Shown here one piece after another: positions 16,806 through 25,619 of a stretch of DNA of 64,000 nt (within the stretch, counting starts at the first letter, position 1; every line of letters begins with the position of its first letter). Below the pieces are notes generated by a model. It did not search any database and had not been told where the DNA came from. It saw nothing but the letters and a program-made list of their open reading frames with translations. A program made the position numbers and the translations under genes. Origin of the DNA: Paraburkholderia haematera (GTDB taxonomy: Bacteria > Pseudomonadota > Gammaproteobacteria > Burkholderiales > Burkholderiaceae); assembly GCF_905220975.1 (NCBI RefSeq), contig NZ_CAJNBK010000025.1:31572-95571 (forward strand), written 5' to 3'.

Positions 16806-17759
16806 TCATTCAATCCCTAATCGAGCCCGAATAGAGGGCAACATAAACTCCACCGCCGCACGCCCCTCCTCAATCGCCGGCCCCGCCCGATGAAAATCAA
16901 AAATCCCCATCCCCCCCAGCCGCGGCTGAATCAAAATATCCGCCGGTTCACCAGCAAGGCGACTCCGCGTAATCCGCACCTGCATGATGTCAATACTCTG
17001 CGCGATCGAACTCAGCATCGACGGCACGCGCGTACTCGGCGCCGGCGGCACCCGCACATCATCAGAAGCGCTGCCCTCAGCAGGCGCCAGCCACGGTGGC
17101 CACGGCTTACCGTTACGACGCAATGAAACCGGCGGCGGCGCAGTCGCATCGAGCGCAGGCGTCTCGACCACCGCGCCGCCGAAATCGCGGCCATTCAGAA
17201 TATCGTTGTTCAGATCGACCGCGATCACGCAGTCCGCCCGCATCCCGCGCGCCACGGAGACCGGCACCGGATTGCTCAAGCCGCCATCCACCAGCCACAC
17301 ACCGTTGTGAAATACCGGCGTGAAAATCCCCGGAATCGCAATCGAGGCACGCACCGCGTCGACCACGCTGCCATCCTGCAACCAGGTCTCGCGGCCCGAA
17401 TCGAGCTCGGTCGCCACCGCCGCGAACGGCATGTTCAACTGGGCGATCGAGCGGCCGTTGAATTTGTCCGCGAAAATCTGGATCACCTTGCGCCCGCCAA
17501 GCAATCCGCCCGACAACCGCAAATCGAGCAGCCGCACCACCGTTTGCCAGGTCAGCCGCGAAACCCACTCCTCCAGCCAGTCAAGGTCGCCGTTCGCGTA
17601 GACCGCGCCCACCAGTGCGCCGATCGACGTGCCGCACACCACATCCGGCTTGATGCCCGCATCGTGCAACGCGCGAATCGCGCCGATATGCGCCCAACCA
17701 CGTGCAGCACCGCCACCCAAGACCAGCCCGATACGGCTGTATCGACGTCGATGTATCAT
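16806..17759 (-). CDS. Patatin-like phospholipase (RssA type)
   Basis: A 317-residue protein with the patatin features: glycine-rich oxyanion loop LGGGAARGWAHIG at 14-26, nucleophile S45 in GTSIG, and catalytic D158 in VDGGLSNPVPV. There is no signal peptide, so a cytoplasmic or membrane-associated lipid hydrolase is expected. A proline-rich stretch at about 200-235 is an insert relative to compact family members. The 3' end abuts repeat element A. Its end (coding strand) is G/T-rich compared with the start, as seen in other genes near these repeats. The substrate is unknown. Confidence 0.88.
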   Translation of the reverse strand: MIHRRRYSRIGLVLGGGAARGWAHIGAIRALHDAGIKPDVVCGTSIGALVGAVYANGDLDWLEEWVSRLTWQTVVRLLDLRLSGGLLGGRKVIQIFADKFNGRSIAQLNMPFAAVATELDSGRETWLQDGSVVDAVRASIAIPGIFTPVFHNGVWLVDGGLSNPVPVSVARGMRADCVIAVDLNNDILNGRDFGGAVVETPALDATAPPPVSLRRNGKPWPPWLAPAEGSASDDVRVPPAPSTRVPSMLSSIAQSIDIMQVRITRSRLAGEPADILIQPRLGGMGIFDFHRAGPAIEEGRAAVEFMLPSIRARLGIE

Positions 17760-17780
17760 CTGTTCCCTGCCTTTTCTCCG

Positions 17781-18332
17781 CTATCGCCCACGTATCACAT
17801 CCGAGCGCGATGTCGTGTACACCTTCTGATACTGATCGAAGTGCACGTTGAAAATGCCTTCTTCGGTCACGCCGCCCTCGCGCCACTTCCAGCTCCACAC
17901 GGTTTCCGGCTTGAGCGGAAACACGGCAACCTGGCCAGGCTTGCCAAGCAGGCGGCGCACCTCGTCCTCAGTCATGCCGATGCGAATCTTGCCGAAGTTC
18001 TCGGCGGTCAGCACCTGCGTGATAGCTTGCAATTTGCCGTCACGGTCGATATCGACCATGTACGTGTTCAGTCCTTGCGGGCCACGCGGATATTCAAAGC
18101 GCTTCGAGCCGTCGGTAAACGTGCGCTCGGTTTCCGGCTTGCCCATCTGATCGCGAATCTGCGCCTCGGTCGTGATGCCGGGCGTCATATTCTTGAGCAA
18201 CAACGCATCCGGCTTGACGGCGTTAAAGAATTCCTTGAGTTTTTGCACGGCACGGTCGCTCTGTTGGTCGTCGCAACCGGTCAGCGCAACGCACGCGGCC
18301 AGCATCGCGACGGTAAGCAGTTTGAGGCTCAC
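17781..18332 (-). CDS. BamE-like lipoprotein with two tandem SmpA/OmlA domains
   Basis: A 183-residue lipoprotein starting at a GTG with AGGA eight bases upstream. The signal peptide ends in the lipobox ALTGC, with C20 as the lipid-bearing cysteine. Two related segments follow: MTPGITTEAQIRDQMGKP and IRIGMTEDEVRRLLGKP, each followed by a tryptophan/tyrosine-containing beta stretch, with FNVHFDQYQKV at the end. That is the SmpA/OmlA (BamE) pattern occurring twice, whereas classical BamE has one domain. It is probably periplasmic-facing at the outer membrane; a role in protein assembly is inferred only. Confidence 0.75.
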   Translation of the reverse strand: MSLKLLTVAMLAACVALTGCDDQQSDRAVQKLKEFFNAVKPDALLLKNMTPGITTEAQIRDQMGKPETERTFTDGSKRFEYPRGPQGLNTYMVDIDRDGKLQAITQVLTAENFGKIRIGMTEDEVRRLLGKPGQVAVFPLKPETVWSWKWREGGVTEEGIFNVHFDQYQKVYTTSRSDVIRGR

Positions 18333-18930
18333 AGCGAGTTTCCTGTTCGGATGCGAAGCGGCAATCCGCGCGCATCCCGTTGTGTTGGGTGTGTCCTCCA
18401 AGGGGACTTCCTTCGGACGCCCCCCAAGGGGCTTTCCTCTGGGGCGCCCTACAGGATAACCGCGCACGGAAAAATCCGCGAGCGAGGGCGGCAAGGGGCA
18501 TAAGCCGTTATGCGGAATGGTTTTGCGGCTGAAGGGGGCGAAACCCGCGAAAACGGGCGCCACAAGCAAAAAGGCGACGCTGTGCAAAGCGCCGCCAGAA
18601 TCGGTCGATACGGTCAACCGGAAACGGGATAACGGCCAAATAGCCCAATGGCCCAATGGCCGCCTGAAGCGAAACACCGTGGACGGCGCGCAGCGGTCCG
18701 GTTCCGGGCGAAGCGGTGAGAGACCTTGGCCTCTGACCTTGCGCCATCGCCGGAATGGCAGACCGCTGCTTGTCTGGCCGCCCTGGTCCCTCGATAAGCC
18801 TTCCAAGTGCAGCTAATCTAAACGGATTGGCAGACTTAGACGAGAGCGCGTTTACACCGAATCGGCAGATGATTTGCGGTCCGCGGCATTGGCTTTGCAG
18901 CCGGCCCGCGCAGTGCCGGCGCGGCTCGTC
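18333..18930. other. Intergenic region, 598 bp, no credible gene
   Basis: Frames here have poor codon character and no family similarity I recognise. A hairpin at 18415-18448 (GGACGCCCC with GGGGCGCC) lies in the leader of the BamE-like gene, next to a CCAAGGGG-containing direct repeat. A 9-bp tandem GCCCAATGG occurs near 18645-18660. Confidence 0.5.
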
Positions 18931-20121
18931 TCACGCACGGACAAACGCGGCGAACCCCGCACGCCCCGCCCCTTGCAGCACCGAATCGTTCTGTGGCGTA
19001 TGAATCCGCGCGCATAGCACGTCGCGATAGTGCCGCTCGAGCGGATTGTCACGACTCAAACCGGGATTGCCGCTCGCCTCGATCGCCAGTTGAACCGCCT
19101 CGATTGCCTGATTCGTCACCGTGTATTTGACAAGCGGCGCTTCGTCCAGCTTCACGCGTTCACCATGAGCGCTCGCATCGAGCAACGCGCGATTGCTGAA
19201 CAGCAGCGCGTCGATGCGCCCGAGCGTCTGCTGGAACGCAGGCAGGCTCGCAAGCGGCACGCCAAGATTGCCCGGTGTGCGCCCGGCGGCCCATTGCGCG
19301 AACCAGTCGCGCGCGGCCCGCGCAACACCGTCATATACCGCGGACAACAACACGCTCATCCACGCCAAGCCGAGCGCGTCGAGTCCGGCACCCGCCTCGC
19401 CCGGCAGATGCACGTCAACCGCATGAGCGCTCGGCACGAACACGTTGTCGAACACGAGTTCGTGACTGCCCGTCGCGCGCATCCCGAGATGATTCCACTC
19501 GCTGCCGACCCGCACGCCGGGTGTGTCGCGACGCACCAGCCACACGCCGACACGCGGCGGCGTCTCGTCGCTGCGCGCCCACACCGCAAGCCACGTGAGG
19601 CCGGGGCTGCCGGTCGAGTACAGCTTGCTGCCGTCGATGATCCAGCCGTCGGCGCTGCGCTTCGCGATCGTCGACGGCAAGCCGCCGCGCGCCGGCGTAC
19701 CCAGCTCGGGCTCGACGCGCAGCGAGTTGATCAACGCGCCATCGCGCACCGCATCGCGCGCCACGCGTTCACGCAGTTCGACAGGCCAATACGGGTTGCC
19801 CTGCAAGCGATGATGAAACAGGTATTGCATCACCAGTACCAGCGCCGTGGACGGCTCGCCGCGCGCCACCGCGCGCACCGCTTTCAAGGCCTGCGGCAAG
19901 CTCGCGCCAGCACCGCCAAGCGATGCGGGCACGGTCAATGAGAGCAGATCGAATTCGTGCAGGCGCGCCAGATTGGCGTGCGGAAACTCCGCCGTGCGGT
20001 CGTAGTGAGCCGCGCTGTCCGCGAACTCGCTCGTGAGCCGTGCGAGCAGCGCGTCGAACGCATCGCTATCGAGCGGCGGATGACGGCGCGTCACCGCGCT
20101 TTCGGCAATCGGGGCGTTCAT
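18931..20121 (-). CDS. Acyl-CoA dehydrogenase-like flavoprotein (SfnB/DszC type)
   Basis: A 396-residue acyl-CoA dehydrogenase-fold protein. Features are the N-terminal helical domain, the central FAD/substrate beta domain (SKLYSTGSPGLTWLAVWARS) and a C-terminal helical domain (EASGNPGLSRDNPLERHYRDV). The GNPGLSRD region resembles SfnB and DszC, FMN-dependent sulfur-compound monooxygenases, more than fatty-acid enzymes. The start follows GGAG. It is 22 bp behind a sulfonate-type binding-protein gene, so both probably serve organosulfur scavenging. The substrate (sulfone, sulfonate or sulfoxide) is unknown. Confidence 0.75.
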   Translation of the reverse strand: MNAPIAESAVTRRHPPLDSDAFDALLARLTSEFADSAAHYDRTAEFPHANLARLHEFDLLSLTVPASLGGAGASLPQALKAVRAVARGEPSTALVLVMQYLFHHRLQGNPYWPVELRERVARDAVRDGALINSLRVEPELGTPARGGLPSTIAKRSADGWIIDGSKLYSTGSPGLTWLAVWARSDETPPRVGVWLVRRDTPGVRVGSEWNHLGMRATGSHELVFDNVFVPSAHAVDVHLPGEAGAGLDALGLAWMSVLLSAVYDGVARAARDWFAQWAAGRTPGNLGVPLASLPAFQQTLGRIDALLFSNRALLDASAHGERVKLDEAPLVKYTVTNQAIEAVQLAIEASGNPGLSRDNPLERHYRDVLCARIHTPQNDSVLQGAGRAGFAAFVRA

Positions 20122-20143
20122 ACAAGGACTCCGGCAGGCCGCG

Positions 20144-21121
20144 TCAAGGCAGAGGGAAGCTGCGATCGAAACTCGGGCGCACGTCGAGATGCGCACGAAT
20201 CACGTTGGCGGCCTCGTAGGTATCGGCGGTACGCTGCTGCGCGGCGACGACGCTGTCGTCGATCGCGACCGGATGCACCTGGCCACGCTGATAGACGGTC
20301 TTCAGCACATCGGTCGGCAGGCCCGTGACTTTTGATTGCATCGCCGCGACCTCGTCGGGATGCGAAAGCGCCCAACGCTGGCCGATCGCCACGCGTCGCA
20401 GGAAGTCGGCGAGTTGAGTACGCTTGTCCGCGATCGCGCGCTCGGTCGCGACCTGATAGCTGAGTCCTTCTGACAGGCCGACGCCGTTCGCGATGATGCG
20501 ATCGTGATCGCGCGCTTCACCCAGTGCGGTGTAGGGGTCCCACACCGACCACGCATCGACGCTGCCTGACGCAAGCGCCGCCTTCGCATCGGCGGGCGCG
20601 AGGAAGACGAACGAGACGTCGGTCAGCGGCACGTTGGCCTTCTTCAAGGCGGCAAGCGCGAGATAGTGGCCAATCGAACCGCGTGTCGTCGCGATGCGTT
20701 TGCCCTTCAGGCTCGCCGCATCGTTCAACGGCGAATGCGCGCCGACGACGATCGCCAGATCGAGCGGATTCGACCGGGTCGCCGCGACCGCGCGGACCCT
20801 GGCGCCGGCAGCGAGTGCGAACACCAGCGGCGCATCGCCCAGGCCGCCGACATCCACGGCACCGGCATTCAGCGCTTCGCCGAGCGGTTGCGCGGCTGGA
20901 AAGTTGAACCACTCGATCCTGTACGGCAGGTCGTTGAGCTGACCGGATGCTTCGAGAATGCCGCGCGTTTGCAAAGACTGGTCGCCAACTTTGAGCACCG
21001 GTAGATCCGCTGCGGAAGACTGCGTTGCGCAAACGGTCGCGCACAGTGCCAGCATTGCCGCGCCGAGCGGTTTGAGCAACGCGCGTTGCAATACGGAAAA
21101 AGAGCAATGGAAATTCGTCAT
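20144..21121 (-). CDS. Aliphatic sulfonate-type ABC solute-binding protein (SsuA-like)
   Basis: About 325 residues with a signal peptide (LLKPLGAAMLALCATVC, cleavage near SSA-ADLP). The mature protein has the SsuA/NMT1-like fold: VLKVGDQSLQTRGILEASG, GDAPLVFALAAGARVRAVAA, and SLKGKRIATTRGSIGHYL. The start is chosen from the signal peptide; no strong ribosome site is visible. No permease or ATPase gene is adjacent, so it must share a transporter encoded elsewhere. It precedes the SfnB-like gene and is divergent from a LysR gene. Confidence 0.85.
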   Translation of the reverse strand: MTNFHCSFSVLQRALLKPLGAAMLALCATVCATQSSAADLPVLKVGDQSLQTRGILEASGQLNDLPYRIEWFNFPAAQPLGEALNAGAVDVGGLGDAPLVFALAAGARVRAVAATRSNPLDLAIVVGAHSPLNDAASLKGKRIATTRGSIGHYLALAALKKANVPLTDVSFVFLAPADAKAALASGSVDAWSVWDPYTALGEARDHDRIIANGVGLSEGLSYQVATERAIADKRTQLADFLRRVAIGQRWALSHPDEVAAMQSKVTGLPTDVLKTVYQRGQVHPVAIDDSVVAAQQRTADTYEAANVIRAHLDVRPSFDRSFPLP

Positions 21122-21191
21122 AGCGGCGATTGCATCGTGGCATCCAGGTGAATTGCCATCGACGATAAGGCACGCATCTGTATAAGACAAA

Positions 21192-21218
21192 CGCATTATT
21201 CTGCTAAGCAAATATGCG
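21192..21218. promoter_or_regulatory. Possible LysR operator between the SsuA-like and LysR genes
   Basis: CGCATTATT and its near-complement ending ATGCG are separated by nine bases (seven of nine arm positions match). The site is in an AT-rich 197-bp divergent intergenic region, as expected for LysR regulation. Confidence 0.4.
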
Positions 21219-21317
21219 AATTTTATTGAGCGGCGAGGCATGCGCGCGCATCGATACGGGTATCATCGAACACACGAATCTTGCGCCTTGGGCGCGCTCA
21301 TCGAGTCATCGCTTACC

Positions 21318-22229
21318 ATGAAGATCGACGAAATAGACGCATACGTTACCGTCATTCGCTGTCAGTCGTTGCAACAGGCCGCGCTCTCGCTCGGCCTCAC
21401 GCAACCGGCAATCACGCGCCGTCTGCAGAATTTCGAAGAGGCGCTCGGCGTCGAACTGCTCGATCGCAATACGCGCCCACTCAAGGCGACGGCAACGGGC
21501 CGTATCGTCTACGAACAATGCCGCGTAATCCAGCGCGAACTCGACGTGCTGCGCGAGATCGTCGCTACCGACACGCCGCCGGTCGGCACGCTGCGCCTCG
21601 GCGTTGCGCAGACGATTGCCGATATCGCGCTCACCGACGCAATGCGCGGTCTCAAGGCGGCCTACCCCGATCTGCAAGCGCGTGCATCGACCGGTTGGGG
21701 CAGCCAGCTCCTGCAACGCGTCGAGCAGGGCGAACTCGACGCCGCCGCGATCCTGTTACCCAGCAACAAGACCTTCGGCGAGACGTTGTCGGCGCGCTCG
21801 CTCGGGCGCATCAAGCTGGCGGTGGTCGCGCAGAAAGGCATGTTGAGAAGGCGCGCGCGTACGCTGGCGGAATGCCAGCCGATCGGGTGGGTGTTGAATC
21901 CGGATGGTTGCGGCTTTCGCGACGGCCTGCAACGCACGCTGACGGGTCTGGGGCTCGCGCTCAAACTGAATCTCGAAACGCTCGGCACCGAACTGCAATT
22001 GCAACTGGTTGCCGACGGCAACGGTCTTGGACTTGTGCCGTTGCCGCTACTGCAAGCCAGCGCACACGCGGACGCACTCGACATCGTCTCGATCAGCGAC
22101 TTCAAACCGCTTATCGATATCTGGCTCGTGCATCCGCGTGTGCTGGGCAAATTGCAACAGCCGGTCGAACGATTCGGCGCGGCGATCGAACGGCAATTCA
22201 GGGAAGCACGCGCGCAGCGCGCGGCTTGA
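21318..22229 (+). CDS. LysR-family regulator of the sulfur genes
   Basis: A 303-residue LysR protein. The helix-turn-helix is at about 3-60 (SLQQAALSLGLTQPAITRRLQ) and the effector domain from about 90. The ATG at 21318 matches the family N-terminus. It is divergent from the sulfonate-binding gene and convergent with the rhodanese gene, so it probably controls the former and perhaps both units. The effector is unknown. Confidence 0.88.
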   Translation: MKIDEIDAYVTVIRCQSLQQAALSLGLTQPAITRRLQNFEEALGVELLDRNTRPLKATATGRIVYEQCRVIQRELDVLREIVATDTPPVGTLRLGVAQTIADIALTDAMRGLKAAYPDLQARASTGWGSQLLQRVEQGELDAAAILLPSNKTFGETLSARSLGRIKLAVVAQKGMLRRRARTLAECQPIGWVLNPDGCGFRDGLQRTLTGLGLALKLNLETLGTELQLQLVADGNGLGLVPLPLLQASAHADALDIVSISDFKPLIDIWLVHPRVLGKLQQPVERFGAAIERQFREARAQRAA

Positions 22230-22314
22230 GCCGCACGCTGACTGTCTTCGCTCCGGCTGATTAAACTAACTGGGCCAATTCACCCGCAGCATCCACTTCG
22301 CACAAGTCCGTACC

Positions 22315-23916
22315 TCAGAGCACGCGAAAACCATGCGTACCGTCGCGGCCCAGTTGAGCAACGAGCCCATACTCCCATTCCAGGTACGCGTTCATCGCTT
22401 CGCGCGCGTTTTCGGTTCCTTCATACGGACGGCGATAACGATCGATGCGTGGCGAGGCCAGACGCGTCTCGCCACTTTCCACGGCGAGGCCCGTCTCGAT
22501 CCACGCATTCGTGCCGCCGCTTAGCACCTGCACCGGCCTGCCCGTCAACGCCGCCAACTCGGGCGCCGCGAAGCGCGCAAGAAGACTGCTCCCGCAGGTG
22601 ACCACATAACGCTGCGCATCCGGAAGCTTGCGCAGCGCCTGATCGAGTTGCCCACGAATGGCGAACCACGCGCCCGGAATATGGTGTTTCACATAGTTCG
22701 CGCTGGTCGTGAAATCCAGCACGACGGTGCCGGGCGATTGCAGAAGTGCACCCAGTCCGGCCGGCGTGATCTCGTCGGCAGGCGGCGGCGTGGGCGCATG
22801 GCGCGCGGCGGGCGCCGGACCTTTTTCGCCGAAGTCCGCGTTGCCCAGGCCATCCACCACGTAAACCTCGACGTTCATCTGCGCGAGCCATGACGCGGTC
22901 ATATTCGCGCGCACGCCGTCGTTGTCGGCGAGGATGACGCGCGCGCCGCGCACCGGCGCGAACATGTCGGTCTCCTGCACAAGTTGGCCGCCGGGCGCGT
23001 TGCGAAAACCGGGCACGTGTCCCGCTTCGTATTCCTCCGGCGTACGCACGTCGAAACGATAGACGGTACGCACCGCTTCGCCGGCCCAGCGACGCGCCTC
23101 GTCGCGCGACGTGCGGCCCACCCGTGCACGATCCGCCACCGCGCGCGCGGAATCGGCGGCGGCGAGGCGATGCGTATTGTCGACAGCCGGATCGAAGCGG
23201 CGCGAACTGCCGTGTGCGAGCGCCTGACCGGCCAGCGTCCAGCCGATGGTGCCATTGCGCAGCGCCGCAACCGGATTCGGCACGCCCGCATTGATCAGCG
23301 ATTGCGCGCCGATGATGCTGCGCGTACGTCCCGCGCAATTGACGATGATCCGTGTGGCGGGATTCGGTGCGAGCTGCCGGGCGCGCAGCACCAGTTCCGC
23401 GCCCGGCACGCTGATGCTGCCGGGAATATTCATGGTCTGATATTCGTCGAAGCGGCGTGCGTCGAGCACGACCACATCGGCTTCATGATCGAGCAGCGCC
23501 AGCACCTGCGGCGCGGCGAGCGAGGGCGTATGGCGTTCGCTTTCGACCAGTTCTCCGAATGCCTTGCTCGGCACGTTCACGTCCTGGAACAGCTCGCCGC
23601 CTGCCTCGCGCCAGCCTTGCAAACCGCCGTCGAGCAGCGCGACATCGGTATAGCCCAGCTCGCTCAGGCGGCGCGCGGCGCGTTCGGCAAGCCCTTCGCC
23701 GTCGTCGAATACGACAACAGGTACGTCGAGGCGCGGCAAACGCACAGGCGCTTCCAGTTCGAGACGCGAGAACGACAGGTTGGCCGCGAACAGAGGGTGA
23801 CTGCGCGCGTGCGGATCCTCCTCGCGCACGTCGACGAGCGCGATTTCCTCGCGTTCGAGCAGTGCGCGGCGCACATCTTTGAATGATCGGATACGAAACT
23901 CTGTAGCGAAACTCAT
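22315..23916 (-). CDS. Four-domain rhodanese-like sulfurtransferase
   Basis: A 533-residue protein made of four rhodanese modules at about 10-110, 130-235, 270-370 and 385-485. Modules 2 and 4 keep the loop cysteine (C194 in VNCAGRTRS and C441 in VTCGSSLLARF). Modules 1 and 3 have aspartate at that place (near D71 and D331) and should be inactive. Alternating inactive/active modules mirror two fused two-domain rhodaneses. It overlaps the thiol dioxygenase gene by four bases and ends the sulfur operon. It probably handles sulfane sulfur or sulfite produced by the operon; acceptor unknown. Confidence 0.85.
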   Translation of the reverse strand: MSFATEFRIRSFKDVRRALLEREEIALVDVREEDPHARSHPLFAANLSFSRLELEAPVRLPRLDVPVVVFDDGEGLAERAARRLSELGYTDVALLDGGLQGWREAGGELFQDVNVPSKAFGELVESERHTPSLAAPQVLALLDHEADVVVLDARRFDEYQTMNIPGSISVPGAELVLRARQLAPNPATRIIVNCAGRTRSIIGAQSLINAGVPNPVAALRNGTIGWTLAGQALAHGSSRRFDPAVDNTHRLAAADSARAVADRARVGRTSRDEARRWAGEAVRTVYRFDVRTPEEYEAGHVPGFRNAPGGQLVQETDMFAPVRGARVILADNDGVRANMTASWLAQMNVEVYVVDGLGNADFGEKGPAPAARHAPTPPPADEITPAGLGALLQSPGTVVLDFTTSANYVKHHIPGAWFAIRGQLDQALRKLPDAQRYVVTCGSSLLARFAAPELAALTGRPVQVLSGGTNAWIETGLAVESGETRLASPRIDRYRRPYEGTENAREAMNAYLEWEYGLVAQLGRDGTHGFRVL

Positions 23917-24521
23917 GGGATCGGAAACTCCTTCGTAACATTCCAGATATTGGGCAACACGTCGTTCGAGTAACCGGAGATAAAGGTTTTGCGGCCTCCG
24001 CTGGCCGGATAGAGAGAACGCGTCACCGCGCCAATATTTGCACCGTACACGTGAATGCTGATCGACGCACGATCGTGAAAAGCATTACTGACGCGATGGA
24101 TATCGCCGACGCGCGGCGACACGGTGTCCACCGCTCCGGTGTCGAGGCGCCTCGCCCCGCCCTCTTCCACCAGTGCGCCGTCTGACGCGACGCGATAACC
24201 CTGAGCAATTTCCGCACCACGCAGCACCCCGATCAAACCCCATACCGTGTGATCGTGCACCGGCGTCGATTGTCCCGGTCCCCATACAAAACTGACAATT
24301 GAAAAACGCTGCTGCGAATCGGCGTGCAACAGGAATTGCTGATAGCGCTCGGGATCGGGCTGCGCGAAAGCGTCGGGCAGCCAGTCGTCGTGGGCGATCA
24401 GCTCGCGCAGCGCGGCGCCGCCGGCTTCGAGCAGATGCGCTTCGGGCGCGTGTTCGTCGACGAGCGACGCCATCCGGCCGACGAACGCGCGCAGCCGGTC
24501 CGGTCTCAAAGCTTGAGTCAT
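23913..24521 (-). CDS. Thiol dioxygenase, 3-mercaptopropionate type
   Basis: A 202-residue cupin of the cysteine dioxygenase family. Iron ligands are H89, H91 (PVHDHTVWG) and H142 (GDIHRV). The outer-sphere triad S155-H157-Y159 (SISIHVYG) is present. In family work the Gln-type enzymes with a TPVHDH..WG motif prefer 3-mercaptopropionate over cysteine, while Arg-type enzymes are true cysteine dioxygenases; this sequence fits the former. The product would be a sulfinate. It sits between a binding protein and a rhodanese with 4-bp overlap to the latter. Confidence 0.85.
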   Translation of the reverse strand: MTQALRPDRLRAFVGRMASLVDEHAPEAHLLEAGGAALRELIAHDDWLPDAFAQPDPERYQQFLLHADSQQRFSIVSFVWGPGQSTPVHDHTVWGLIGVLRGAEIAQGYRVASDGALVEEGGARRLDTGAVDTVSPRVGDIHRVSNAFHDRASISIHVYGANIGAVTRSLYPASGGRKTFISGYSNDVLPNIWNVTKEFPIP

Positions 24522-24554
24522 CGAATGGTCGGAAAGTAGGTTGGGTTGAACCCG

Positions 24555-25607
24555 TCACGCACCGTCGGCGAGCGCGGCGTTGAAGGTGTCGGTCCATAAC
24601 GGTGCGACATCGACGTGCCGGTCGATAACCGCTGCGCGCGCGAACGTATCGGCAACCTGCTGCTCGCTCGCGATGTCCGCCGCCGTGACGCCCGTGACGC
24701 GGCGCGCCTGGCTCTGGTTGCGATACAACGAGCGGATCGCCTCCTCGGGCACGCGCAGCTCCGCGGACAACACCTTTGCGTAGACATCCTGATGCTGACT
24801 GAACCACGTGCAGGCGCGTTGCAGCCGCACCAGCAGATCCGCCGACGCGGCCCGCCGTTGCGGGTCGCCGAGTACCGACGGATGACCGTAGTAAAGATAG
24901 TTGCCGGACAGATACCCGTTGGCGTTTTTCAGCACGCGCGCGCCCGCTTGCGAGATCGCGAGCGGCACGTTGTAGCCATAGATCGCCCAGGCATCGAGCG
25001 AACCGGCGTTGAACGCGGCGAAACCGTCGCGCGGCGCGAGCGAGGTGGCCTGAATATCGTTGAACGACAAGCCCACCTCGTCGAGCATGCGCAGCAGATA
25101 GTAATGCGACGTGGTGGCGCGCAGATAGCCGACGCGTTTGCCCTTCAGATCGGCGATCGAGCGGATCGTCGAGCCCTTGGGGACCAGCACGACCTGATTG
25201 TTGACGTCGTCCTTATAGACGGCGATCACGCGAACCTGAGCGTTCTGCAGCCGCGCGAAGATCGGTGGAATCTCGCTGCCCGAGGCGATATCGAGCGAAC
25301 CGCCGTTCATCGCCTCGATCATCGCGTTGCCGGACTGAAATTCGGACCAGTCGATCGTGTACGGCGTATCCGCGAGGCCCGCGGTTTTCAGCAGCGTCGC
25401 GTCACCGCCCTTGTAGGTGGCGACGCGCAAGCGGACCTTGCTGAGATCGACGTGTGGATCGGTGTTCTGGCCGGCGGCCGGCGTGGCTGCACCGGCGGCA
25501 GTCGAAAGCAGGCCTGTGCCTGCTGCGCCGAGCAACGCGGCCGCCGGCAGCACGGACACGAGCCGGCGGCGCCGGAGCGAAACCGGCGAATCGAAACGTT
25601 GGGTCAT
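24555..25607 (-). CDS. ABC solute-binding protein, sulfonate/taurine-like
   Basis: A 350-residue binding protein. The N-terminus has four consecutive arginines (SLRRRRLVSVLP) before a hydrophobic stretch, so export by the Tat or Sec route is possible. The mature part shows NMT1/SsuA features: VRLRVATYKGGDATLL, GSLDIASGSEIPPIFARL and IADLKGKRVGYLRATTSHYYLLRML. No membrane subunits are adjacent. It is third in the minus-strand sulfur operon, 33 bp before the dioxygenase. Confidence 0.85.
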   Translation of the reverse strand: MTQRFDSPVSLRRRRLVSVLPAAALLGAAGTGLLSTAAGAATPAAGQNTDPHVDLSKVRLRVATYKGGDATLLKTAGLADTPYTIDWSEFQSGNAMIEAMNGGSLDIASGSEIPPIFARLQNAQVRVIAVYKDDVNNQVVLVPKGSTIRSIADLKGKRVGYLRATTSHYYLLRMLDEVGLSFNDIQATSLAPRDGFAAFNAGSLDAWAIYGYNVPLAISQAGARVLKNANGYLSGNYLYYGHPSVLGDPQRRAASADLLVRLQRACTWFSQHQDVYAKVLSAELRVPEEAIRSLYRNQSQARRVTGVTAADIASEQQVADTFARAAVIDRHVDVAPLWTDTFNAALADGA

Positions 25608-25619
25608 GGTAGGGAGTAC

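Noticed and set aside
18508..18747. A 79-codon minus frame in the 598-bp gap
   Set aside because: Arginine-rich composition and no similarity; its position in a leader region with repeats makes it unlikely.
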